Shown one piece after another: positions 49,947 through 61,556 of a stretch of 64,000 nucleotides of DNA (within the stretch, counting starts at the first letter, position 1; each line of letters opens with the position of its first letter). Both the position numbers and the translations under genes were made by a program. This DNA is from Pithys albifrons albifrons. Lineage: Eukaryota; Chordata; Aves; Passeriformes; Thamnophilidae. A model generated the notes under the pieces. The model had not been told where the DNA came from, searched no databases, and saw nothing but the letters and a program-made list of their open reading frames with translations. The DNA is taken from NCBI RefSeq assembly GCF_047495875.1, contig NC_092461.1, positions 88,234,931 to 88,298,930 on the forward strand, read 5' to 3'.

Positions 49947-51009
49947 GAAGTCTACACCACCATCTTTCTTGGATTTGTGTCTCATTTTATTACAAAATCT
50001 GTTGTCTGGTTTGGCAAATGCTCAACTGTGGTGGGTGCATCTTTCATTACGCTGGCATTGTATAGGTAAATTTTATAGTGTGTATTTTTTGCATCCTTAA
50101 TTAGCCAGTTGCCAGAGCCTTACACTTCTGTTAGGCAGTAAACTAAAAGGGAGAAAGGGATTCACATTTAATCAAACATGAAATGTTAAAAAAAAAGGAA
50201 AAGCATAATGACCATAAATAATTCTCTCAAGTGGTATCTTAGTAATGTTTGGAAGCCTTTGGATTTTACTTGGGAAGAGTCCTATTGATTTTTAAATGAG
50301 TTGAAGGGGGTTTTTTAGGTTTTTCATTTTCCTTAGAACATTGTCATATTTTATTACATGGAATGACAGCTACACTTTTAGATTAGAAATGTACTTTTAT
50401 TGGTTTCGTGTTAGTTTTCAATTGAAATCTTGTTTTTAAAAATAAGCAAGATAACCAAACATAATTATGTTCCTAGATTCAGTACATACAATGCTATTTT
50501 TTGTAGTTTTAAACCATCCATTACATGGCAATCTCTTCATATAACACATTCTGTCATGTTCACAGCTGAGTTTTTATTGATTTTTAGAAAACTTGTTTGA
50601 ACATAGAATATTTTTTTTCAGGAAGATATGAAGTACTTCCTTTCTGTGTTCTGTCATCTTTAGACTAACCTAAGACACTGATCAGCCTGAGGATGATTGG
50701 TATGGCAGAAAGAAGATCACCTGTTTGTAGACCAATTTGAGCACTATGAAACATATTCAAATTGAGATTATAAAGTGAAAAAAGGAAAATATTCATGAAA
50801 GTATTTCTAATAGTTTTGTCAGAAATAGTTGTGTACAATCTCCTATTGAGATCTATGTGAAGCATTGGACACTTTTCTTCGACAGAAGAAAAGCTTTTGT
50901 CCCTGAATTGTGTTATGCTGGTGTTTCAATCACAAGAAAAGAAAATAAGAATTCTACCTTGCTTCCACCCCTTCTGTGCTTAGTCTACATGTTTATATGT
51001 CAAATAGCA

Positions 51010-51118
51010 GAAGTAAGTCCAGGGCAACTGGACCTGCTTGAACAGAGGGTTGGACAAGGCAACCTCCCAGAGGTCCCTTTTCACCTCAACTGTTCCATGA
51101 TGCTGTGGTTCTGTAAGC
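51010..51118 (+). mobile_element. CR1 LINE 3' end, short fragment, plus strand
   Basis: About 110 bp with GAGGGTTGGACAAGGCAACC, CCAGAGGTCCC and a decayed terminus ATGATGCTGTGGTTCTGT, typical of a 5'-truncated CR1 copy. Confidence 0.85.
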
Positions 51119-51363
51119 AGTGCAGAACAATGGAGCATAAAGCAGGGGAACAGTTTTAGTGAGAAAAAGAAAATACTTAATATTCAGGACTGACTTGGCT
51201 TGCTTTCAGCTATAGCATGTAAGAAAATGAGACAATATATCTGGATTATTTTCTCATTGACTGAGAAAAGATTATTCAGGCTCAGTTAAAATGGTAAATT
51301 ATTGTCTCAGTGAAAAACTTCCCAACATGGAGGCACCTTAGGTGAATTGCCCCTGTATCTCTC

Positions 51364-51981
51364 TGTCTTGGGTTGAGCTGGCAAAAAGCCAGCTGTCCAA
51401 GACAGAGAAAAGGTGTTCCTGCCCCCACAACCAGCCAAGGGAAAAAGAAGAGGAAGAGAGGGAAAAAGCCCCTTCAAACTAGGTTTATGCTGAAACTAAC
51501 TACATGTATTTATACAGAAAAGAGAAAATTAAGAGAAAACTACAATATAACACACTTACACAAGTTATGTATAACAAGAAATAACTTCCCACTCCCCAGT
51601 TAATACACAGCCCATTACTCTAGATTCATAAGCACTCTAAAAGACACCCTGCAAGAAAGAGACAGTATAACAACAAAATATTTCTACTTCCCTGAACTCA
51701 AACAAAATATGATGTAGCGGCAGCAGGGGCAGGGCCTAACAGAAGAGAACAACTGCAGCTGGTCTTCTCTGCACTCCAGCCATGGTGGAACTAACCAAGC
51801 CACTCCCACACACTGGATTTTACACCCTTTGAGATGATGTAGTATGGTATAGAATACAATATTATTGGCTAGAAGAAGTCAGCTGTTAGCTAGCCCAGTC
51901 CAGCTCAAGTCAGCTGACAATTTCAGGCTTAGTCTGAACTTTAAAACCTAAATTTTGGCCCACCTGGCTAAACCTATAACA
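51364..51981 (-). repeat. 3' LTR of the ERVL-type element (618 bp, full length)
   Basis: On the minus strand it begins TGTTATAGGTTTAGCC and ends CCCAAGACA. A TATAAATA box lies at 51514-51507. The last 41 bases (51404-51364) form a hairpin. The copy carries a segment of about 360 bp that is absent from the other LTR. Confidence 0.9.
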
Positions 51982-51997
51982 TTCCACGCCTTTTTCC
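51982..51997 (-). other. polypurine tract next to the 3' LTR
   Basis: The minus strand reads GGAAAAAGGCGTGGAA immediately before the LTR start TGTTATAG. Position and composition fit the primer for plus-strand DNA synthesis, although one C and one T interrupt the purines. Confidence 0.75.
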
Positions 51998-52354
51998 ATA
52001 TCATATTATATCACTCATATCTTCAATCTATCTATTCCTGCATTTAAACCGTCCTTGTTCTTTCCGAGCTGTCTTCCACCCCTCCATATTGTGGGCAATA
52101 GTCCATTAGGATGGGGTAGGTACTTCAGGCAGGAAAAACAGTTCATCATTGGACACTAACACCAGTTCAGCTCAGGTCTTCTTCATCTGGTGGTTCATGT
52201 CCTACAACACAGAACTCAAAATGCAAGTTACCTTTTTTCCTCGAGGTTAAAGGTCCTTGAGGCACACATTGGGATTATCCCATCCCCTCCTCAGGGGTCA
52301 CTATAACCTCATTAGGGTCACCATCCCCACACTGGGGTCACTATCCCCTTCTCA

Positions 52355-52560
52355 GGGGTTTCACAATAGCGGACAACCTGGGAAATAATGTCCATGGTTA
52401 AATCCACCCCTCGGCCTCGTCCACCTGCAGGTGGCCTGAGGCATCATGGGCCCATCGAGCCAGGAACAACTCTCCCTTATGCTAGTCCAGGTGTGATGTT
52501 CCTTCATTAGCTCAGCTTTTGGGCACATGAACCTCCACATGATGAATCTCCACAGATTCT
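52355..52560 (-). pseudogene. degenerate retroviral pol: RNase H tail and integrase N-terminus
   Basis: Minus-strand translation in broken frames shows a HVEVHVPKS-like piece (about 52553-52520) as at the end of ERVL RNase H. It is followed by RWAHDASGHLQVDEAEGW (about 52470-52415), the ERVL-type integrase N-terminus. A stop and a frame change then precede TMDIISQVVRYCET (about 52400-52359), the second half of the zinc-binding region. Stops and frameshifts make it non-functional, and the integrase catalytic core is absent. Confidence 0.75.
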
Positions 52561-52774
52561 ACTCAAGCAGCAGTGTTCTGCCACACACCAACAGCCCACA
52601 TGGGCCTCTCTATGTTTCAATTAATCTTCTTTTATTGGTCCAGCTACCCTCAGAGGGCCACTGGCTGTCATCTACAAGTCAGTGTAGAGGTACAGTCTTG
52701 GCTAGTTTTCTGGTTCAGCAATGTCCAGTAGACTTGGTCATTCTCCTCCTCTTCTCGGCTGGAGGCAGGGCGGC

Positions 52775-53191
52775 TTAATTGCAGTTCTTGGCTCTGTTCT
52801 GGGATCTCTGCTTCAACATGTGGACAGCTTTTTTATCAGCTTTCTTACGTTTTGATTTCCATACCTGGACTTCAAGCACAGAAGTAGATGCACTGTCCCA
52901 CCTCCTCATGTCTTTCCCCTGGTCACACAGGAAGGACGACAGTTTGCCATGTGACTCATGCGTGGGGTTTGCTATCTGCTGAGGTGAGGCAGGAGAGAAA
53001 GACAGCTTGCTTTGGCTGTAAGGCTTCTCCTTGCAGTGGCTACATTCACAGCAAGTACGAGGTGAGCTGTCTGAACTCACAGAAACAGTCAGTACAAGGA
53101 ATAAAACCAGCATACAGAGCAAGAAAACATTTTTTAATCTTATTTGTTCTAGATGTACCAAAGCAATGCAGATATCAAGGAATGTTTCCAT
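52775..53191 (-). CDS. 138-codon ORF in the leader region of the ERVL-type element
   Basis: First ATG at 53191, 57 nt inside the primer-binding site; the frame is open a further 13 codons upstream from a GTG. The product would begin with about 20 ordinary residues, then a hydrophobic segment containing FLLCMLVLFLVLTVSVSS. After that come a Cys-rich patch (CCECSHC), a polar middle and a Lys/Arg-rich C-terminus (SKRKKADKK). This could be a signal-anchor plus basic tail, a fragment of gag or a leader protein, or chance. I do not recognise the family. It is the only undamaged reading frame in the element. Confidence 0.35.
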   Translation of the reverse strand: METFLDICIALVHLEQIRLKNVFLLCMLVLFLVLTVSVSSDSSPRTCCECSHCKEKPYSQSKLSFSPASPQQIANPTHESHGKLSSFLCDQGKDMRRWDSASTSVLEVQVWKSKRKKADKKAVHMLKQRSQNRAKNCN

Positions 53192-53247
53192 AACAATGCT
53201 CCCGGGAACCCTGCCAACCTTCTGGGACACTTGTCAGTGTCCTTCGT

Positions 53248-53265
53248 TTCCCGGCCAACGCACCA
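53248..53265 (-). other. retroviral primer-binding site matching tRNA-Gly
   Basis: On the minus strand the 18 bases begin TGGTGCGTTGGCC and are the exact complement of the 3' end of vertebrate tRNA-Gly(TCC), CCGGCCAACGCA plus CCA, as I recall that tRNA. It sits 6 bases inside the 5' LTR edge, the position used to prime minus-strand DNA synthesis. Confidence 0.85.
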
Positions 53266-53271
53266 TTTATC

Positions 53272-53529
53272 TGTCTTGGGTTGAGCTGGCAAAACGCCAG
53301 CTTGTCCAAGACAGAGAGAAAGGGTTCCTCCTCCTCCCAACCAGCCAAGAGAAAAAGAAGAGGGAGAGAGAAAAAAACCCTTCAAACTAGGTTTATGCTG
53401 AAACTACCTACATGTATTTATACAGAAAAGAGAAAATTAAGAGAAAACTACAATATAACACACTTACACAAGTTATACTTGTATAGCAAGAAATAACTTC
53501 CCACTCCCCATATGGCTAAACCCATAACA
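53272..53529 (-). repeat. 5' LTR of the ERVL-type element (258 bp, internally deleted)
   Basis: Begins TGTTATGGGTTTAGCC on the minus strand and ends CCCAAGACA directly before a 6-base spacer and the primer-binding site. It retains the TATAAATA box (53422-53415) and the terminal hairpin but lacks about 360 bp of U3 present in the 3' LTR. Confidence 0.9.
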
Positions 53530-54949
53530 CTTTCTCAATGGAATTATTTCCTGTGAAAACAAAACTTGTCCAGCATTCAAACACTTTCTTGGCCACTTTG
53601 GATAGTCTTGTCTTATCCCAGCTCTGCCACTGACAACTGTTTTAACTACACACCATAATAACTAAGTGAATTAATCCCTCTTTTTGTAGATAAAAGGCTG
53701 AAAGGATTCAACATAGCCATGAGTTGCTCCCACATCCATAACAAAAAACTTCATGACTTGCAAAAGCAGCATAGTTATAAAATGGAGGGGGCACTGGATT
53801 CCTGATTTATGGAAAACAGTCTATCCTTTTGAGGGAGGGAAAGATGGAGTATGAGGGTGATATTTGACTTCTCTATGCTTTCTTTAAAATCAGTTTGGAT
53901 TCCGGGCTGTCACATATAATCATAGATGCATTTTTTGTCACAATCTCTTTGTGAATGATTTTTGTTGCTAGAATGTAACAACTCCAAACTACAGGCTTGG
54001 AATAACACAGTTATACACAGTGTGACATTTGGAAACACCAAAATGAATCACCAAGCCAATCAGCACATTCGTGTTTTAGTTCAGATTAGAACTGTGTTTC
54101 TAAAATGAATCTCCCAATTGCCACCACTTACCGCATTTTGGATTGCAAATTGGGCCAGCCTTTGAGTGTGTGAGCTGTTTTACTTATAGATGAAACTAAG
54201 CTAAGAGAGATGTTTGAGAAGCGGAGTCTGTTTTCCAACTTCTAAAGGGCATGCAATCCACAGGAACAGAGTAAAAGTAGTGCTAAATAGTAATTCACTT
54301 TTCAGTTAGGCTTCTTTTGCCCTGAGTTGCTTATTAGTGTGGATTATTCTATATTTCTTCCAACAGTGCCAGAAACTGAAACAAGAAATCCTGAAATATA
54401 CTCCTTTCTTTTGTGATGAAACACCTACCAAGAGGTATAATATATAACTCCCTGTGTGATATCACAGATAATGGAACATTTTGGTCCCTTAAAGTACCAT
54501 CTATTCTTTCATTATCCATTTCTGATCATTCACAGACCTGTCTCCCGTAAGTGCAGAAGGACTCTGGGCCTGTACTCTTACAACAAAGGCTTTTCTTAAC
54601 ACCACAGAGTTAGAACATCTCCTCTCAAAAATTCTGAAAATTGAAGTCTGTTTCCCTTCTGCAAGCCAGTATGGGAGATAATATTTAAATATAAGATCAA
54701 AGTAGTTTAAATGAAGAGCAATGTCTCAGTTTATAGGAAAACTAAGATGCCTACCTGGACTAGGAGGGGGCCTCTTCCCAAAAACCACTTCAACTTTTGA
54801 ATTTAAGAGACTTTAGTCAGAAAATGTATAGAAAAGGATAACAGTTCTTTACTATAAATATATATATGTATATAATCAAAAAAAAAAAACAAAAAACAAA
54901 ACCAGGACAGAACAAACAGCAACATTGTAACCAAAAACTTTCAAACAGA
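53530..54949. other. intergenic sequence between the ERV and the GC-rich stretch
   Basis: Ordinary AT-rich DNA ending in an A-run (54880-54900). No gene recognised. Confidence 0.7.
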
Positions 54950-55560
54950 TCAAGTCCTCTCTCTGCCCCCTTGGTGCCGTTGCATTTACAGACAGCAGGA
55001 GGTGATGCTGCACCTCTGGAGGCAGCAGCCACGAAAGTCACTCACAGGCTCCGGTGAGGCAAAGGAAGGGGCAGGGAGAGATAGAGATGCTGGTTCTGAT
55101 AAACTCCCGTGCAAATGGCAGCAACAAGACGTGATGGAACCTTTCCCATGGGCTGTGTAAAGACCCTCCCCTCATCCTTTGTTGGAAAGCACAGGGGGCA
55201 TGGGGGGGGGGGGGGGGTAGCAACTCCTCTGCAAGTGGCGTCAGCTCTCAAGGAGTCTGTGACAAATCCAGGTAGTGCTGACTGCTCTCTGTCTCTCCAA
55301 AGAACAGCTCAGGGTGACCAGAGTTGGGGGACCAAACAAGGCGAGCTCCCTCCAAACTCTTTCACCAGCCCAGCAAACGGTGGCTGGCACCCACGCAGCA
55401 GCCAGAAGAGAGAAGTGTGGCAAGAAACCTGGAAAAAAAACCTTTCTCCCCCTACTCCACTACCCCCAGTCCTCCCCAGCCATTAAGTTGGAATGCAAAG
55501 CTATCAGCCATCCTTTTGTTAGCTGGTTCTAGGAGCAGGTAGTGGGGGCTTGGGCATCAG
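54950..55560. other. unexplained GC-rich stretch with a 16-G run
   Basis: About 600 bp of moderately GC-rich sequence inside AT-rich intergenic DNA, including G16 at 55202-55217. No reading frame or repeat family was recognised. It could be an old LTR fragment or a regulatory element. Confidence 0.5.
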
Positions 55561-58500
55561 CTCCCAAATCTCTGTGTTGGTAAGGGAGAGAAAAAACTCC
55601 ATGAAAGATTTTGAAACTATAACACAAAGAAAAATCTAATAACTTTAATCTGCAGATTCTCTTAATTAGTGTCACATTTACTAAGTGCAACTTGGATTTA
55701 CACGATACCACAAAATTTCAGTGAGATAACAGACTTCTCTTCTACAAGAAATTGACTTTTTTTATCTTTTTTCTTTTCTTTCTTCCTGTTTGATTAGTCC
55801 AACTCTGAAATAGAATGAATTAAAGAAGTATTTTTTGTGTGATACAAGAACTGGCAAGGTTGTCTACTGTACTCTTTTCTTTATTTAATGTTTGTCTCTG
55901 AAATGGGGGCAGACTGTACACTCATGGGGTATACAAAACAACCCACTGGGGTGCAGGAAGAAAATATTTTTACACCATTAATAAACAAAAAAATAAAAAA
56001 TATTTTTTAATCTTTATCCTTTTTAATTTCTATTTTTGTATGTATTTTGTAATGTACAAAATGCATTAGTCTATGTATATATTTTATAAATAAATGAATA
56101 AACACATGAGGGTGCATTCTTAAGAATCTTTTACCTATAGGGATTTGCTATCAAAAAAAGTTTGGAGAACACTGAACTACTGCCAGCTATCCTCTCTGGA
56201 GCAAATGACACTTACAAAAGTACTTGCCAGGATTCCAACTTTTAGGCAAAGGTATATCTGACAATTTAAGGGTTTCAAGAACCTATGATTCTACCATTTC
56301 AAGAATAAGAGCAATTCTTAAGTGAATTTCTTAGTAAAGAATATGGTTTGGTTTATTGGTTTGGTTTCATTTGGTTTAGATTTTGGGGAAATTGTTTTCT
56401 TTTGTTTTCTTTTGTTTGGGTTTTTTTGTCATTTACATGTTGGTGAATTGGAAGAAAGCTATTGAACAGGAATATTTGAAAAAAAATTATCTTTTCAAAG
56501 TCACCTAGTAGTAATTCAGTAATTTCTGCTCTCTGGCTAAAATGACTAATGTTAAACAAACAAAATAAAACAATAAAAAAAAAAAAACGAAACCAAAAAG
56601 AATAAAGAAATTATAAATTATCAGTTTTCAAAGAAACAAATATAAGAGTACATGAAAGTAACCCTTTCCTGAAGATCATATGATGAATCATTGATAACAG
56701 TGGAAGATAAACCATAGGAAAATGCACAATTTAAAACTATAAACTGAAATGGCAGAAGCTAAAATTAGCTTCAAAATAGATAATTTAGTCCTTCAAAAAC
56801 CTTTAGTACACAATAAAAACTTATTTGAAATTGTGAGTTGCAATTTTTCTGAAAAATAGCTTCCAGCTAGTTTCCACACAATGGAAATATTGTGTGAAAG
56901 CAAAAACCTCTTTTGCACAGATCAGTCTAATCCAACCTAAATTTTGGTACCTCGCCCACATTTGAGATAGAAGACTAAGTTTTTTATACCACATTTAAGG
57001 ATGACCCTTTAAATCCAATAACCACAATATAACCAATAGTTATTATAATAGATTAGGATCTCTTGGAATCAAATATTTTCATTTGATGTAACTTCAACAC
57101 TGCTTTCAGCAGAATGTTGTGTTGGACAAATGCATTGAAGAATCAAAACTAACTCATGTATTATGAAGTAATTACAAATGTGTCATTACAAAATAATGTA
57201 TATTAAAATAAAATATTTTACAAGTCCTTCTGTAATGTCCTTATTATTAAACCTGCTACTTAATAGATATAAGAACATTTTTTTAAAATCTGGAGGTAAT
57301 CCCTTGAATGGAATAATATGCTCCTCTGTTATCCATAGTTACACAAACAAAATATTGTGAATTTTTTCATATGTCTAAAATATTTGGACTTTCCCTTTTA
57401 TGTCCTAAACTATATCTCACATTTTTAAAATTTGTCTAAAATCAAATACTGCATTTATGCATAAACTTGCATATGCAGAATTTTGGAATCAGATATTCAT
57501 AATAACACTGCTTTATCTTATGTAATAAAGGCTACAAACAAGCCAACTTTGAGGTTTCTAACTTCATCTTTTTTTGAACTGTGCCCATTCAAGTATGAAT
57601 ACTCATACAAGCCAGAACATTCATCTCTTTATTTATTGAGTTTAAAAGGAGCTCTTGCAGGGACTTTATACTAGTGGGAAAAAAAAATAGGCAGGTGGAA
57701 AAAGAGGGACCTCCCTATAGGATGCCAACTGAAGAAAAGGTTAATCCAAAATTAAAGCACCTGATAAAACTGCAAAGCTCCAAAGTAAAAGAGTGAAACA
57801 TAAATTGTAGCGTGGACTTTTGATAAAATCAACTGCCCATTCTGGTGACTGTAGATAGCCAACAGAAGCTGATGCAGGACTGCAGAAGAACATCCAGGTA
57901 TGACAGTTCTGGTCCTTGTTCCTGTTGCTCTTCTGAAAGAGAACTCTCCTTTTTGAATCATAGGCATAATGACAAATTCCTTTTCTATCATCTTAAGCTA
58001 TTTAAATACAGCTATGATAATCAAAACATTTGTTTGCCTATTGGTCTGCCCTGTGGAAACACAAAATGTCTCAAAATAAGGTAGATAACTATTGTATTAA
58101 TAAATAGTAGCCCAAAGACTGGTACCATTGAGACCTCAGCACAATATGCATAATCAGCAGACTGTACAGCTGTGTTCTAGTGACATTAACTATTAGTTGA
58201 CTCGTCTCTTACCTCTGGCACTTACCTTTGAGACATCCCACTGCAGCTTTCACTTTTTTCTCTAACTGTATTTAGGGTAAATATATGCAAATACCCAACG
58301 GGTATCCCACCTGAAAACTGTATTTAAAAATAATGTGAAATATGTAGGGACCTTATGAACTTGTTCTTCATTGTACCTCAAGAGAAAGTATGATTTAGTT
58401 ATATAGATACTTGCATGTTTTCCTGAGGCTCATTAAATATTCTCTTTGTAATTGACAAAAGAAATTACCTGCTTATTAAGACAAAACTCCACTGCTTTTC

Positions 58501-59504
58501 CTACATAATTATATGAAATCAGAAAAGGATTAATTGGAAAGTTTTACTAATTCTTATTTCATTAGTGTTCCAGTGAACACTTTAATTAAATGCATTTTAC
58601 CAGAGAATTGTTAGTAGGGCTTAATTTACAATTTAAGACCAATACTCTTTTTTACACTAGGGAGGCAGGGTGAGTCATATTTATTTTTTAAGCGGAATGT
58701 TTGTAATATCATGCCATGGAAAGAAGTATATGAATCGTACTGTCTTATAAAACTTTTCATCCTTGTGAGAAAAGGAAGAGAGACAGCAGCAGGTCACACA
58801 TTTTGGAGTTAAATTAGTTATGGTTAGATACCATGAAAGTATTAATTACTGTAGACCTGGTTCAAAAAGGACATTTATTTATAATCTGTTATAGAAAATG
58901 AGTTTGAAAACTGCATGAAATTGCTAACTTCCAAGTCAACATCTTCACTATCTGGCACAGAAGTTATATATGTAACACACATAGCAAAGCTACAGGTAAA
59001 TAAATGATAGACTGAAAACTAGATTGAGATGAGAGTTAAAGGGGGAGACTGAATAAGAAGCAGAAGCCTGGCTCGATCAGCAGGTGTAAATCAACAAAAT
59101 TTCACTGAAAATGTTGGATACACATTTATCAGTCCAAATGAAATCTTCTTTTAATTACTACTTTCTAGATTAACATACAGTTTAGACATTCATTGTATTG
59201 TTCTGATTTTAATCTTGAGGTGGGGAGAAAGGGGAAGGTTGACAGGAGATGGAAAGAGTACATATAAAGGAAAGTATGACATATTCCTAATGGAAATACT
59301 TGGATATTAATGGATAACATTGCAGGCAATTCTTCATTACAGACAACTGATTCATTACAAATACAGGTCTAGAAAGCTCCACTACTAAATATCAGGTCAA
59401 CATCTGACAGTAGAAATCTAAATAATTTCTGAGGACTTAAAGTCACATGGCAAAAGTACTCAGAGACATCGTCAACCAAGGCAGGATTCATGTAGCATTA
59501 TCAC
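55561..59504. other. intergenic sequence, nothing recognised
   Basis: AT-rich, with poly-A and T/G simple tracts (55976-56100, 56345-56440, 56570-56590). ORFs are short and featureless. Confidence 0.7.
56345..56440 (+). repeat. GGTTT-type low-complexity tract
   Basis: Imperfect GGTTT and TTTTGTTTTC repeats on the plus strand. Confidence 0.75.
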
Positions 59505-60056
59505 TGACTTTGGCTGGGTTAGAGTTAATGTTCTTTACGGTAGCTTATGCAGGGCTATAATGTTTTTGTTATTGTTGATCAGCACTTGCACAGAGTCAAG
59601 GGCTTTTCTGTTTCTCACACTACCCCACAGGAGAGGGGTCTGGGGGTATACAAGGAATTAAGAGCAGACACAGCTGGGACAGCCAATCCCTACTGACCAC
59701 AGAATCTCCCACAGAATATGGTGTCATGCTCAACAATAAAAACTTTGGGAAGAAGAAAGATGAACAAAGGGATGCTCAGAGCGATGCCATTTGTCTTCCC
59801 AAGGCACTGTTACATGCAATGGAGACATGCTCTCCTGGGGATGTCTGAACACTTGCCTGACAAAGGGAATTGGTGAATTAATTCCTTGTTTTGCTTTGTT
59901 TGCATGAGCAGCTTTTGCTTTACCTGTTGCACTGTCTTTATCTCAACCCAGAGGTTTTCTCACTGTTACCTTTCTGATTCTCTCCCCCATCCTACCATGG
60001 GTCAGTGAGTGACCGGCTGTGTGAGCTGACCTGTCAGCTGGGGTCAAATCACCACA
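59505..60056 (+). mobile_element. solo LTR of an avian ERV, plus strand
   Basis: Matches, from memory, the general text of a widespread bird LTR. It opens near GGCTGGGTTAGAGTTAATG, passes TCAAGGGCTTTTC and GGGACAGCCAATCCCTACTGACC, and reaches an AT-rich core. It ends with CTGTCTTTATCTCAACCC, TCTGATTCTCTCCCCCATCC and GCTGGGGTCAAATCACCACA. No second LTR, primer site or internal region follows, so it is a solo LTR. Edges are uncertain by about 10 bp, and no clear target duplication was seen. Confidence 0.8.
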
Positions 60057-61304
60057 GTATTGCATGTGGTTCACTCAGCCAGACACTGTCTATTACGGCA
60101 CAGGACACACTGATCCCATGGCTGGACATACTTGGGTAGTTTTTACTGCTTCCAGAATGTAGTTGCCTCATGTGAGACCCTACTGCACTGATACCTGAAG
60201 CTATCTGGAGTGTTTTTCTTGTTCTGTATATATGGGGGTTTACTTTTAGGAAACTGTTGTCAAAATATTCTGAATGAGGCAAAGTGCTCACATTATGCTT
60301 CAAGACAATATGTTGGTATGCATTAAGGCACAATTTCTCTAAGAGGATAACTACAAATATAAAGAGTCCTTGACTATTATTGACATAAGTAAGTTGTTAC
60401 CAGGTAAAAACTTCTTCAGTTACTAGCTTAAAATTCATGTCCTGCCATTTAAGTCCTATAACAATTCTTCATAGTTAAGAAAAATATTTTAAACCTCACC
60501 ATTTTTAGTACACATTTCCTGTGAAAAGTAAACTATTTCTTTCCAAAGTCTGAGCTCATAGAAAAATAATCAGCTCTCTTTAAGGTCAGAGCTAGGACAA
60601 AATTTAGTATCATTAAGTCAATAATGTTAAAATTATTTTCAATTTCCATCTTTTAAAAGGGCTTTTATTCATGGTGCATATGCAATTTTTGACATAGGTC
60701 TTCATCATTAAATGAATAGTATGCTCTTGCACAGGACAATTTTTTAGTTGCATTTCAGTTTTTCAGCCTACTAAACTGATGAGACTCAAGTTTAGCTATT
60801 CTGTCTCAAAACCTTCAAACATTATTAGCAAAGCAGACAAGCAGTTCAAAAAGTAATTAATTCCAGGGCTTAGAGTAAACTGCTATTTTAATTAAAAGAA
60901 CACTAAATACAATGTCCCGATTCTTTGTACTTAGAACATGAAATAAAGTCTAAATCAATTACATTCAATACATTTTAAATGCAAGTTGAAATATATTAAG
61001 GGCATATGTCCTGTTCCTGCTAGTTACAAATTGAGTCAAAAGAAAAAAACTTAGACCATGTGCCATAATCATTGGCTATATTGCACCATTTTTTATATGT
61101 ATTCTCTTCCATGCTGAGTAGCAGTATCAGCTGGTACACAATAGGTCTTTTCACCATAATTACACTGCATAAGATGCCAGACCTCAGCTGTGCAGTTATG
61201 AAAATTGCCACCTATGAGTCCACATGATGTTTAAGGTCCAAAACACTTCTCATTTGAAGCTGTGAAGTGCTTTCTATGCTTTGTATTTACATCTTCCAGC
61301 TTGT

Positions 61305-61556
61305 CCAAACTTTAAATTATGCACAGGAAAGGCACTTTAAATGTGAAGAAACACTGTTCAGAGCACTGGAACAGACTGCCCAGAAAGGTTGTGAAGTCTC
61401 CTTCTCTGAAAATAGTCAAATCCCACCTGGATGTGATCCTGATCCTGTGCAGTCTGCTTTAGGTGAACCTGCTTTGACAGTGGGCTTGAACTAGATGATC
61501 TTCAGAGGTCCCTTCCAACACTAGCCATTATGTGATTCTGTGATTCCATGATGCCA
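61305..61556 (+). mobile_element. CR1 LINE 3' end, plus strand
   Basis: Contains CACTGGAACAGACTGCCCAG, GAACTAGATGATCTTCAGAG, GTCCCTTCCAACACTAGCCA and the repeated terminus GTGATTCTGTGATTCCATGA. About 250 bp, 5' truncated. Confidence 0.93.

Larger units (their letters stand above)
48601..51009. other. intergenic sequence upstream of NETO1
   Basis: AT-rich beyond the CpG island. Apart from the two short repeats listed separately, no gene, repeat family or RNA was recognised. Confidence 0.7.
51364..53529 (-). mobile_element. deleted endogenous retrovirus of ERVL (class III) type
   Basis: Two related LTRs in the same orientation flank about 1.3 kb of internal sequence. All signals read on the minus strand: TG...CA LTR ends, a tRNA-Gly primer-binding site at 53265-53248, pol remnants (RNase H tail then integrase start), and a purine-rich tract just before the 3' LTR. 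Most of gag, protease, reverse transcriptase and the bulk of integrase is missing. Flanking pentamers CTCTC and CTTTC match at four of five positions, compatible with a decayed 5-bp target duplication. Confidence 0.88.
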
